NCBI GenBank assembly: GCA_036417435.1
Contig: CM070912.1
Location: 22,556,055-22,620,054, forward strand
Direction: 5' to 3'
DNA from: Inia geoffrensis
Lineage: Eukaryota; Chordata; Mammalia; Artiodactyla; Iniidae
Length of the DNA stretch: 64,000 nt
The position numbers and the translations under genes were made by a program. This document shows, one piece after another, positions 48,206-59,699 of this stretch. The notes beneath the pieces are model-generated. The model ran no database searches. It saw only the letters and a list, made by a program, of their open reading frames with translations, and was not told where the DNA came from. Position 1 is the first letter of the stretch. Each line of letters opens with the position of its first letter.

Positions 48206-48974
48206 AGTGAGTCTGTTGTGCATTTATTCTGCGAAAGATCCAGTGCTAAATGCTGTCCCTCGTGATTCCCCCAACCCCCATCAGAGACTGCCCCAGGGCC
48301 TGATTCTCCCTCCTGGTTCCAGAGACTCTGTGGCCCAGTCAACGACCAGGACGTAGAGGTCTAGGAGGAATAGTCCATGTGGCCCCCGGGGTCTGCTCCT
48401 GCCTGGCTTGCCTCTGCCCAACTGGGGGTGAGGCGGGAGGCAGGGCAAGTGTGGTGTCTGGGGAATGGAGAGAGGGGAGGGCAGCCCAGCTTGGTGACGA
48501 CACTTGACTGCCACACCATCCCTCACCTGCACCCTCCGGTGGACCCACTGCCTCTCCTCCCAACAATAATGCTGCTGCTGTTGCTGCTTGCAGGTCCCAG
48601 CCTGGACCAGTGCAGGTGAGTGAAGGACCTGCCCTCTGGGGGCCCAGGAATCCTGCAGGACTCCTCCAGCCCTTCCCAGGGACCCAGGAGCTTTGTTCCC
48701 CAGCCCCTACCCCGGGGCCCGGAGTCCTCCCCAGGCACCTCTCCTTATACTGTGTAATGCCCTCTGCCATCCAGAGCCCTCTGACCCCCCTGGCCTATGG
48801 TCCTGTGAACTAACCCTTCACTCCATCCATCCTTCTGGCCTGAGATGGAACCACCAGAGGCTGGAAAGAGCAGAGGCAGAAGAGGCTGTGCCTGGGGATG
48901 AGAGAAGCGCATATTGTCTCCTTCTCACCCATTCCTGGGGGGGTCACCGAGAGGGAGATCCCCTCTGCAGCTGC

Positions 48975-49640
48975 CCTCTTCTGAGGTGCACAGATACACA
49001 CACTCACAGGGTGCGTATACAGACATCACAAACACAGAGACGCGCAGGTAAAGAATCACCCCCAGCCTCACCTGGGGACTCAGGTGTTGGGCTCATGGAC
49101 AGCTCACACACAGACCAACGCAGGCAGGGACACCCTGGGGGGAACACACACACATACACACACAAGTACGCATACTCAGGGCCATGTGAGACAACCCCCC
49201 AGGGCAGACCCACACACAACCCAAGGAGGCGCACACACGCACACAGACACACACAGAGACATGTAGGCAGAGACATAGACACAGAACACAGCCACATACA
49301 CACAGGCACAAAAAGAAGACAAACACACAGATACAATCAGGAACACCCAAAGGGACGGCAACTTCACACACATATAAAACACAGACACAACTCCACGGAC
49401 CCATATGACCTGAGACACAGACACACACACGGATTTGCACAACCAACGTACACTCATTCAGTGACAAAGGTGCAGACACAAGTGCATACAGAGAAAAACA
49501 GAGAGACACTCAATGTCTCAGTGCTGTGCGCAGTGGGAAATTCACGTTCACAATCGAGGTGCTCACAGACACAGAAACTCAGACACACAGGTTCATACAT
49601 GCAGACTTATACAAACACAGTCACACACACACACATACTC
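48975..49640 (+). repeat. Degenerate CACA/CAGACA-rich low-complexity block
   Basis: About 650 bp dominated by ACAC, ACAGAC and CATACAC variants with no clean period, about 0.8 kb past the ACSM1 poly(A) signal. The long open frames across it on both strands are composition artefacts. Confidence 0.85.
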
Positions 49641-49829
49641 CCAGACAGTTCTGGCACTCCAGTGGATACCTCCACAGGCAGTCGGGGTGAATAGACCCTG
49701 GCATTGAGGTAGAAGGTAGACGGGCTCCAGGCTGAGCAGCTGGAGCTTGTCTCCTGCTGACATTTCAAGGAAAAGATAAAAGCAGGAGCAGAGAGGAGCT
49801 CAGCTCTGCCTGAGTGAAAACATAAGACT

Positions 49830-50256
49830 ACCACATTTTCCATTCTTGAGGTCAAGGAGACCTCCTGGACTACCCATGCACAAAACGGTTCCTCAGGGGT
49901 CAGAAAATGGAGGGGGCGCTAGCCCATAATATGTCCTGCCAACCTCTCAGAGACTCTCACGCTGGAATCTATCTTGGCTTAATGATGCATGTGCACATTG
50001 GGTAGGACCCCGAGTCAGACCAAATATGGGCACAAAGCAAGAAGAATCAAGGTGATTGGCTAGAGGGAACCCGGAAAACTGCCCCCATATAAGCCATTCA
50101 AGCCACCCCAAAAGCGCGACTCTGTGAGCCCATCCGTGTGTCTTTCCGCATGTACTTTTCTTCTAATAAACGCGTTATCTGCTTCACTACCTTCTGTCTC
50201 TTTGCTGAATTCTTTCTTCAAAGAAGACAAGGACTGAGGTCCTGTTTCAAGCCCAC
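49830..50256 (+). mobile_element. Probable solo LTR (endogenous retrovirus type), limits approximate
   Basis: A TATA-like CATATAAGCC near 50.09 kb and an AATAAA near 50.165 kb are followed by a T-rich stretch, in the order expected of a retroviral LTR. CTGTCTCTTTGCTGAATTC is also typical of LTR 3' ends. No gag, pol or env frame is nearby, so it is probably solo. The class was not determined. Confidence 0.55.
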
Positions 50257-50259
50257 CGG

Positions 50260-50340
50260 CCCTCGTGGTCTAGTGGTTGGGATTCAGCACTTTCACCACC
50301 ACAGTGGTGAAAACTGGGTTTGATTCCCGGTCTCAGGGAA
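50260..50340 (+). repeat. tRNA-Glu-like SINE head (not a functional tRNA)
   Basis: CCTCGTGGTCTAGTGGTTGG (A box) and GGTTTGATTCCCGG (B box) match tRNA-Glu. The anticodon-arm region is expanded by about 8 nt and contains a perfect 8-bp hairpin (TTCACCAC, loop CACA, GTGGTGAA, 50292-50311), so the standard cloverleaf is broken. It continues into SINE-like sequence. Confidence 0.7.
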
Positions 50341-50379
50341 CTGAGATCCTGCTTCAAGCCGCCACACCCTCGATATCAG

Positions 50380-53300
50380 CATGACCTACCCCACCTCGGC
50401 TGTCATGGAAGGGGGTGTTTTCCTGGCTCCGAACCCAGTGCTAGGCACCTGCCCCACTGAGGGCCTTCCAGAGGGCTGTGCTTATGCTCTGAGACACCAG
50501 AGAATGGCCAGGGTAGGGTGGCTCTGGGGACAGGGCACAGGGTAAGGATTGGGCTATGACAGCGTGCACTTAACGTGGGGGTGTTGCATGGGGCCTAGCA
50601 GATCCCGAGGTCAAGAGAGGGAAAAAAGTGAGCCTCCTCAGGACCCGCGCTGTGTGTCAGAGTGGCTTGTGCCCTCTCCCACAATAACAACAGTGACAGT
50701 AAAGACATCATCAGGACCATTGTATGATAATATTATCATCACCACAGCAATGACTGACCATCAGCCCGAGGTGGAGGAGTGCGGTGTGACCACGGTCGCC
50801 TGCTTTGCTTCATCTTCTGAGCAGGGCCGACCCTGAGCAAAGTTGGATGACAGGCGAAGATTCTCTGTGGCTCCTTCTCTCTCTGGAGGCCTCAGCTCCA
50901 GCTTCCTCCTGTCCCAGCATTCCCCCGACTCCCACCCAGACCCAAGTCCCCCTGACCCTTTTCTCAGCCTCCGCACAACACCTCTCCCTGACTCTCCATC
51001 TGTGCAATGGCGATAGAGATGGTATGGGCCATAAGAAGATGCCTGCAAAGTACAGTGCTTAGCACAGGCTGGTAACAGGAGGGGCCTTTAAAGGCTTCAC
51101 AGCTTCTAAGGTGCCAGTTCTGGGAGGACAGTCGCCCCTGGGAGACGATGAAGCTGATGGGCACAGGCACTCAGCACATGGCCTCCCTTTGTCCTCATGA
51201 CAGTCTTTGGACACAGGACTGGGCATTTCCATCTTAGGGAGAAAACCCACCCAGGGTCACGCCGCCGGTAAGCAGCACAGCTGGGCCTCAAGCCCAAGGC
51301 TCCTGGCCCTGCCTTCAGGGGCCACGGAGGGCCCCTCCCCTGGATGGGAGGCTGGACCCGCTTTGGGGATGCTTCGTCTGCTGCACGAATGGTCTCACCC
51401 TTTCCAGGCCCCTTAACTCTGTTCACTTCTCCCTCTTTCCCTCATCCCTGCTTGAGCTGTAACCAGGGTGACCCTGGCACCGTTCACGGAAGTCCCCAGT
51501 CCCTTACAGGCCGCGTCTGCCTCCCATTCATTTCACGGCTAGTCTGACTTCCACCCCTTCTGTGCCTAGTCTGTCTCTTTATAACCACACAGCCCAAACG
51601 TGGGACTCTGTAGGCAGGCAACTGCATCTAAACAGATTTCAACACTATTGTTTTGTTATCCCTGTTTTTTGTTTTTGTTTTGCTTGGTTTTTTTTTTTTA
51701 TCATTTCTTTGTATTTATGGTAAAAGACATTGATTTTCCATTATAACAGTAATAGAATGTTTCCTGTTTACAGTAAGTTTCCATAATAATAAAATCTATG
51801 GGGTTTAAAGCAATGATTTTAAAGCTGTCATGGGCCTGAATGAGCTGGGAAACCACTGTGTCAATCACACATAAAAGCACCTTTAGGAAGTTCACCTCAG
51901 GACAGGGCCCAGAATAGACCATCACCAGTGGGCTTTGTCTAACCACCTGGGTCCCTGGGCCCCAGCCCACCTGCTTGGCTCTCCCCACCCAGCACTCCTT
52001 GTACTGCCAAGCTGATTGGGTGCTGTCCTCAGATCCCCCAGAAGAGAAGCTGATGAACTTTCTTCATTAAAATTCTCAATTTCTGGAGGTCCCTGGAAAT
52101 CAATAATGAGTCAGACTGGATTTTTTTCCCCCCTGTTTAGGTTCATAATCTAAAGCCCATGCTAACAGGTGATGCATCTAACCCTGTTTCAGGTGTTAAA
52201 ATGTCTACGTTAATTAGGGATGATTTTGAGACCATACCCGTACCATCTGTATGGTCACACAAAGTGGAATTCGCAAGCCAGAAGGAAACATATTTTATTA
52301 CCATATTATCATGACCACGTAACTCAATTCAACTGTAACATCTTTCCGTTTGGGATTTCTTCTTTGCTCATATTTTATTTATAAGTGTACTTCTCAATTT
52401 CCAAACATGGGAAATTCTAGTTAGCTTTTCATCAGGACTCTTCTAGCACAATTGCATTACCAAAAAACATGCTCTGTGTGATTTCATTCTTCTGAAATAT
52501 GTTGAAATTTGATTTGTGGCCAAAATAAATAAGGTTAATTTTTGTAAATATACTACACGTGCCTGAAATTAATGTTTCCTCTGCAGTTGTTACGTGATAT
52601 TGAGGGATGGATGGGTATAGCTATATGATTAAACTGGTTTGCTAGTAACATCTTCTACACCTTACAGATGCTCTGTGCTGCTCACTGTATGACTTGTTGA
52701 GGGAGAGGTGTGAAAGCCTCCCACTCAGCTTGTGTGTTTGATTATTCTTGTATCTCTGTCATGAAATCGATTTCGGCCACTGCCCATGGGAAATCTTGGG
52801 AGTTCTCAAAGGAAGGAGGAAGCATCCAGAAGTGGGGGACAGGGGTCCTGGGTCCAGGAGGACGAGAAAACCTAAGGTCTGAGAAGCTTCCAGAGAGGAC
52901 CCGGGGTTGGATGGTGAGCGATGAGGCAGCAGGTAGCGGAGCTGCGTTCTAAAAATGGGCACGTGGGTGGTGGTGTCCACTGTGATGCACCTGGGGCAAA
53001 GGCAGGGGATTGGTCGAGACAGTGTATAAAGCATCTGCGTTGCTATGGCATCGTCCAAACAGGAGAAGATTCGGAGGAACTGCAGATAGGGGCTGGATGG
53101 AGGGGTGAATCTGGATGAAATAAGGATTTTTTTTTTTTTTTTACAGCAACATATATATTTACCTTAGTAATTGGAGGCAAGAAATGTAAGTTGGCAGGAT
53201 GTTTGATTTTTCTATTTCATCTTTGGTGATGACACAACTAGTTGAAGTGATTGAGCTCTCTAAGAATGGTACTCATAGATGGGAGAGAATTTAGAAGTCA

Positions 53301-53520
53301 TTATTGCTCCTCTTCATTTTTGAAAACACTTTAAATAGAAATCCCATTGAAATAATGTTTCTTATGTTTAAAATTCTACTAACCAAAATTTGCTTTTTTT
53401 AGGCATAAAAGTAAAGATTAAAAGTCAATTACAGATAATATGTGTCTGCTCCTAGCACATTGAGATAATTCAGTTTTACTGGGTTTTCCTACTAACCTTA
53501 GAAATTATTTTATCTCTTTT
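50380..53520. other. Intergenic stretch between LTR and coiled-coil blocks
   Basis: No gene was recognised. A MIR tail lies near 50.99-51.09 kb; the remainder looks like unique sequence of ordinary composition. Upstream exons of the coiled-coil gene could lie here, but none was found with matching phase. Confidence 0.55.
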
Positions 53521-53523
53521 TAG

Positions 53524-53612
53524 TTAATTTACAGCAAATATCAGAGAAGATCAATAATTTCGTGAAGGAAAACAGAGAACTTGCAGAAAATATATCCACT
53601 TTGGAACAGATG
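53524..53612 (+). pseudogene. Coiled-coil exon-like block A (unidentified gene or pseudogene)
   Basis: After a TTTTTAG acceptor the frame reads NLQQISEKINNFVKENREL, then AENISTLEQM, and ends exactly at GTATCT. It is rich in Lys, Glu, Asn, Leu and Ile, with heptad-like spacing typical of a coiled coil. It starts after one base of a codon and ends in phase 0, joining block B. I do not recognise the family, and no start or upstream exon was found. Confidence 0.5.
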
Positions 53613-53851
53613 GTATCTTTGTCCTTTGTTATTTTTCATGATTTCACCTTCAATTCCTTCCACCTCTGGGAGTTCGGTTATTTTGCACTCTTTTCATTCA
53701 TCCTACTGTCCTATTTCATATGTTCCATAAACAGTCCAGATTCAAAGCAAGCTCCACAGACGTAAAGCACTGTTCTCTGTATTTGTGGAAGGAGTCACAC
53801 ACGAGAAGATAGTATTTGTAACTCTGGTTCCTTTTGTACATATTTGCATAG

Positions 53852-53929
53852 GTGAATGACTCAAAGAAACATCTTCAAGAAACCACTAGACAGAATAAGA
53901 TGCCCTTTGACGAAGCACTTAAATATAAG
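53852..53929 (+). pseudogene. Coiled-coil exon-like block B
   Basis: Between TTTGCATAG and GTAAAA, 26 codons read VNDSKKHLQETTRQNKM, then PFDEALKYK, phase 0 at both ends. The charge pattern continues the coiled coil of block A. It lies 239 bp after block A and 90 bp before block C. Confidence 0.5.
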
Positions 53930-54019
53930 GTAAAAATCCCTTCTCTGCCTAGATTACATTCTGAAAACAGAAGTAAAAGTAATGAGTAATTATTATTGAT
54001 TCAATATGTTTTGTTGAAG

Positions 54020-54130
54020 GATAATATCAAAACAATTGAGAGGGCTAATGAATATCTGAATGACATCCTTCAAAGTACTTGTGCTAGGTTGCAATCTGTG
54101 AGGGGTCAGAATGTCAAGAATCCAGACTTG
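54020..54130 (+). pseudogene. Coiled-coil exon-like block C
   Basis: Between TTGAAG and GTAAGA, 37 open codons read DNIKTIERANEYLNDILQ, then STCARLQSV and more, phase 0 at both ends. The full-length L1 inserted about 360 bp downstream separates it from block D. Confidence 0.5.
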
Positions 54131-54892
54131 GTAAGAGTTTGGCTGCTAAGTTTACCATACTTTGGCTTTTGAGGCTTTTGTGCGTTGGGTGAATTGAATG
54201 CTCCATCTCCTCTTGCTGTTCGCCACAGTAGAGTGTGGGAGTCTGGGAGCTGAACCTCCCTGAACAATGATCTGGAATTTCATGTACTCATACCTCCATG
54301 ACTTTTTCTATTTCAGAGACTAGGAAGTATGTTCTATTTTCACTACGTAGGGAGTTTTCCCACCATTCAGCACTGCCCTCCAAGATACATAGACAATCCC
54401 AGGAAATATATGAGGTGAAGGAAGATATCTAGCCAAGTTGTACAGCCCACACCGCTCCTAATGCTGAACAGAGAATTTTCAACGTGAATTTGGGAAAGTT
54501 TTCTTTATTATTATTAAAAAAAATTTTTAACATCTCTATTGGAGTATAATTGCTTTACAATGGTGTGTTAGTTTCTGCTTTCCAACAAAATGAATCAGTT
54601 ATATATGTACATATGTTCCCATATCTCTTCCCTCTTGCGTCTCCCTCCCGCCCACCCTCCCTATCCCACCCCTCCAGGCGGTCACAAAGCACCGAGATGA
54701 TCTCCCTGTGCTATGCGGCTGCTTCCCACTAGCTATCTACCTTACGTTTGGTAGTGTATATATGTCCATGCCTCTCTCTCGCTTTGTCACAGCTTATCCT
54801 TCCCCCTCCCCATAACCCTTAAGTCCATTCTCTAGTAGGTCTGTGTCTTTATTCCTGTCTTACCCCTAGGTTCTTCATGACATTTTTTTTTC

Positions 54893-57800
54893 TTAGATTC
54901 CATATATATGTGTTAGGATACGGTATTTGTCTCTCTCTTTCTGACTTACTTCACTCTGTATGACAGACTCTAGGTCTATCCACCTCATTACAAATAGCTC
55001 AATTTCGTTTCTTTTCATGGCTGAGTAATATTCCATTGTATATATGTGCCACATCTTCTTTATCCATTCATCTGATGATGGACACTTAGGTTGTTTCCAT
55101 CTCTGGGCTATTGTAAATAGAGCTGCAATGAACATTTTGGTACATGACTCTTTTTGAATTATGGTTTTCTCAGGGTATATGCCAAGTAGTGGGATTGCTG
55201 GGTCATATGGTAGTTCTATTTGTAATTTTTTAAGGAACCTCCATACTGTTCTCCACAGTGGCTGTATCAATTTACATTCCCACCAACAGTGCAAGAGGGT
55301 TCCCTTTTCTCCACACCCTTTCCAGCATTTATTGTTTGTAGATTTTTTGATGATGGCCATTCTGACTGGTGTGAGATGATACCTCATTGTAGTTTTGATT
55401 TGCATTTCTCTAACGATTAGTGATGTTGAGCATTCTTTCATGTGTTTATTGGCAGTCTGTATATCTTCTTTGGAGAAATGTCTATTTAGGTCTTCTGCCC
55501 ATTTTTGGATTGGGTTGTTTGTTTTTTTGTTATTAAGCTGTATGAGCTGCTTATAAATTTTGGAGATTAATCCTTTGTCAGTTGCTTCATTTGCAAATAT
55601 TTTCTCCCATTCTGAGGGTTGTCTTTTGGTCTTGTTTATGGTTTCCTTTGCTGTGTAAAAGCTTTGAAGTTTCATTAGGTCCCATTTGTTTATTTTTGTT
55701 TTTATTTCCATTTCTCTAGGAGGTGGGTCAAAAAGGATCTTGCTGTGATTTATGTCATAGAGTGTCCTGCCTATGTTTTCCTCTAAGAGTTTGATAGTTT
55801 CTGGCCTTACAAGTAGGTCTTTAATCCATTTTGAGCTTATTTTTGTGTATGGTGTTAGGGAGTGATCTAATCTCATGCTTTTACATGTACCTGTCCAGTT
55901 TTCCCAGCACCACTTATTGAAGAGGCTGTCCTTTCTCCACTGTACATTCCTGCCTCCTTTATCTAAGATAAGGTGAACATATGTGCGTGGGTTTATCTCT
56001 GGGCTTTCTTTCCTGTTCCATTGATCTAGCTTTCTGTTTTTGTGCCAGTACCATACTGTCTTGATTACTGTAGCTTTGTAGTATAGTCTGAAGTCAGGGA
56101 TCCTGATTCCTCCAGCTCCATTTTTCATTCTCAAGATTGCTTTGGCTATTCAGGGTCTTTTGTGTTTCCATACAAATTGTGAAATTTTTTGTTCTAGTTC
56201 TGTGAAAAATGCCAGTGGTAGTTTGATAGGGATTGCATTGAATCTGTAGATTCCTTTGGGTAGTAGAGTCATTTTCACAATGTTGATTCTTCCAATCCAA
56301 GAACATGGTATATCTCTCCATCTATTGGTATCATCTTTAATTTCTTTCATCAGTGTCTTATAATTTTCTGCATACAGGTCTTTTGTCTCCTTAGGTAGGT
56401 TTATTCCTAGATATTTTATTCTTTTTGTTGCAATGGTAAATGGGAGTGTTTTCTTGATTTCACTTTCAGATTTTTCATCATTAGTGTATAGGAATGCCAG
56501 AGATTTCTGTGCATTGATTTTGTATCCTGCTACTTTACCAAATTCATTGTTTAGCTCTAGTAGTTTTCTCGTAGCATCTTTAGGATTCTCTATGTATAGT
56601 ATCATGTCATCTGCAAACAATGACAGCTTTACCTCTTCTTTTCCGATTTGGATTCCTTTTATTTCCTTTTCTTCTCTGATTGCTGTGGTTAAAACTTCCA
56701 AAACTATGTTGAATAAGAGTGGTGAGAGTGGGCAACCTTGTCTTGTTCCTGATCTTAGTGGAAATGCTTTCAGTTTTTCACCACTGAGGACGAAATGCTT
56801 TCAGTTTTTCACCACTGAGGACCACTGAGGACGATGTTGGCTGTGGGTTTCTCATATATGGCCTTTATTATGTTGAGGAAAGTTCCCTCTATGCCTACTT
56901 TCTGCAGGGTTTTTATCATAAATGGGTGTTGAATTTTGTCGAAAGCATTCTCTGCATCTATTGAGATGATCATATGGTTTTTCTCCTTCAATTTGTTAAT
57001 ATGGTGTATCACATTGGTTGCTTTGTGTATATTGAAGAATCCTTGCATTCCTGGAATAAACCCCACTTGATCATGGTGTATGATCTGTTTAATGTGCTGT
57101 TGGATTCTGTTTGCTATTATTTTGTTGAGGATTTTTGCATCTATGTTCATCAGTGATATTGGCCTGTAGTTTTCTTTCTTTGTGACACCCTTGTCTGGTT
57201 TTGGTATCAGGGTGATGGTGGCCTCGTAGAATGAGTTTAGGAGTGTTCCTCCCTCTGCTATATTTTGGAAGAGTTTTAGAAGGATAGGTGTTAGCTCTTC
57301 TCTAAATGTTTGATAGAATTCACCTGTGAAGCCATCTGGTCCTGGGCTTTTGTTTATTGGAAGATTTTTAGTCACACTTTCAATTTCAGTGCTTGTGATT
57401 GGTCTGTTCATATTTTCTATTTCTTCCTGATTCAGTCTTGGCAGGTTGTGCATTTCTAAGAATTTGTCCATTTCTTCCAGGTTGTCCATTTTATTGGCAT
57501 AGAGCTGCTTGTAATAGTCTCTCATGATCTTTTGTATTTCTGCAGTGTCAGTTGTTACGTCTCCTTTTTCATTTCTGATTCTATTGATTTGAGTCTTCTC
57601 CCTTTTTTTCTTGATGAGTCTGGCTAATGGTTTATCAATTTTGTTTATCTTCTCAAAGAACCAGCTTTTAGTTTTATTGATCTTTGCTATCGTTTCCTTC
57701 ATTTCTTTTTCATTTATTTCTGATCTGATTTTTATGATTTCTTTCCTTCTGCTAACTTTGGGGTGTTTTTGTTCTTCTTTCTCTAATTGCTTTAGGTGCA

Positions 57801-58747
57801 AGGTTAGGTTGTTTATTCGAGATGTTTCCTGTTTCTTAAGGTGGGCTTGTATTGCTATAAACTTCCCTCTTAGAACTGCTTTTGCTGCAACCCATAGATT
57901 TTGTGTCATCGTGTCTCCATTGTCATTTGTTTCTAGGTATTTTTTAATTTCCTTTTTGATTTCTTCAGTGATCACTTCTTTATTAAGTAGTGTATTGTTT
58001 AGCCTCCATGTGTTTGTATTTTTTACAGATCTTTCCCTGTAATTGATATCTAGCCTCATAGCATTGTGGTGGGAAAAAATACTTGAAAGAGTTTCAATTT
58101 TCTTAAATTTACCAAGGCTTGACTTGTGACCCAAGATATGATCTATCCTGGAGAATGTTCCATGAGCACTTGAGAAAAATGTGTATTCTGTTGTTTTTGG
58201 ATGGAATGTCCTATAAATATCAATTAAGTCCATCTTGCTTAATGTATCATTTAAAGCTTGTGTTTCCTTAATTATTTTTATTTTGGATGATCTGTCCATT
58301 GGTGAAAGTGGGGTGTTAAAGTCCTCTACTATGAATGTGTTACTGTCGATTTCCCCTTTTATGGCTGTTAGTATTTGCCTTATGTATTGAGGTGCTCCTA
58401 TGTTGGGTGCATAAATATTTACAATTGTTATATCTTCTTCTTGGATCGATCTCTTGATCATTATGTAGTGTCCTTCTTTGTCTCTTCTAATAGTCTTTAT
58501 TTTAAAGTCTATTTTGTCTGAGAATTGCTACTCCAGCTTTCTTTTGGTTTCCATTTGCATGGAATATCTTTTCCCATCCCCTTACTTTCAGTCTGTATGT
58601 GTCTCTAGATCTGAAGTGAGTCTCTTGTAGGGAGCAAATATATGGGTCTTGTTTTTGTATCCATTCAGCCAATCTGTGTCTTTTGGTGGGAGCATTTAGT
58701 CCATTTACATTTAAGGTAATTATCGATATGTATGTTACTATTCCCAT
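54893..58747 (-). pseudogene. L1 ORF2 (endonuclease and reverse transcriptase), disrupted
   Basis: Starts at the ATG at 58747 with the endonuclease segment TLNVNGLNAPTKRHRLAEWI, followed by QETHF. After a frameshift near 58.5 kb a 550-residue open stretch carries the rest of the endonuclease and the RT region ([27 protein letters not shown]). A 41-bp local duplication near 56.8 kb shifts frame again before the RT catalytic [10 protein letters not shown] single stop at 56150-56152 precedes the C-terminal Cys-rich region. The gene can no longer make a full protein. Confidence 0.92.
56761..56832 (+). repeat. Local 31-bp duplication plus 10-bp partial in L1 ORF2
   Basis: The unit GAAATGCTTTCAGTTTTTCA...GAGGAC is present at 56761-56791 and 56792-56822, followed by CACTGAGGAC again. 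The 41 extra bases shift the L1 ORF2 frame. Confidence 0.95.
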
Positions 58748-58805
58748 TTTCTTAATTGTTTTGGGTTCGTTATTGTAGGTCTTTTCCTTCTCTTGTGTTT
58801 CTTGC

Positions 58806-59699
58806 CTAGAGAAGTTCCTTTGGCAGTTGTTGTAGAGCTGGTTTGGTGGTGCTGAACTCTCTCAGCTTTTGCTTGTCTCTAAAGGTTTTAATTTCTCCAT
58901 CAAATCTGAAAGAGATCCTTGTTGGGTAGAGTAATCTTGGTTGCAGGTTTTTCTCCTTCATCACTTTAAATATGTCCTGCCAGTCCCTTCTGGCTTGCAG
59001 AGTTTCTGCTGAAAGATCAGCTGTTAACCTTATGGGGATTCCCTTGTGTGTTATTTGTTGTTTTTCCCTTGCTGCTTTTAATATGTTTTCTTTGTATTTA
59101 ATTTTTGACAGTTTGATTAATATGTGTCTTGGCGTATTTCTCCCTGGATTTATCCTGTATGGGACTCTCTGTGCTTCCTGGACTTGATTAACTATTTCCT
59201 TTCCCATATTAGGGAAGTTTCCAACTATAATCTCTTCAAATATTTTCTCAGTCCCTTTCTTTTTCTCTTCTTCTTCTGGAACCCCTATAATTCGAATGTT
59301 GGTGCATTTAATGTTGTCCCAGAGGTCTCTGAGACTGTCCTCACTTCTTTTCATTCTTTTTTCTTTATTCTGCTCTGCAGTAGTTATTTCCACTATTTTA
59401 TCTTCCAGGTCACTTATCCATTCTTCTGCCTCAGTTATTCTGCTATTGAGCCCATCTAGAGTATTTTAAATTTCATTTATTGTGTTGTTCATTGTTGTTT
59501 GTTTCATCTTTAGTTCTTCTAGGTCCTTGTTAAATGTTTCTTGCGTTTTGTCTATTCTATTTCGAAGATTTTGGATCATCTTTACCATCATTATTCTGAA
59601 TTGTTTTTCAGGTAGACTGCCTATTTCCTCTTCATTTGTTAGGCCTGGTGGGTTTTTATCTTGCTCCTTCATTTGCTGTGTGTTTTTCTGTCTTCTCAT
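58806..59699 (-). pseudogene. L1 ORF1 (RNA-binding protein), one in-frame stop
   Basis: One frame of about 297 codons starting MRRQKNTQQM. The N-terminal half is coiled coil. The C-terminal half contains NIRIIGVPEEEE and RRDWQDIFKVMKEKNLQPRL, typical of the L1 ORF1p RRM and C-terminal domains. The only break is a TAA at 59466-59468, after TMNNTINEI; the frame is otherwise continuous. Confidence 0.9.

Noticed and set aside
49140..49640. CRISPR-like or satellite array
   Set aside because: There are no constant repeats or unique spacers, only irregular dinucleotide variants in a mammalian genome.
48693..49694. 333-residue plus-strand open frame
   Set aside because: It crosses the CACA-rich block; its His/Thr-rich translation is a composition artefact, and similar frames open on the opposite strand.
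50260..50340. Functional tRNA-Glu gene
   Set aside because: The A and B boxes are recognisable, but the anticodon arm is mismatched and about 8 nt are added, so no normal cloverleaf forms. It continues into SINE-like sequence.
48693..53520. Second ACSM paralog downstream of ACSM1
   Set aside because: None of the conserved ACSM blocks ([26 protein letters not shown]) was seen outside the 13 exons described.
56809..58461. 550-residue open frame as a host gene
   Set aside because: It encodes L1 endonuclease and reverse transcriptase sequence and lies within the L1 bounded by the 16-bp duplication.
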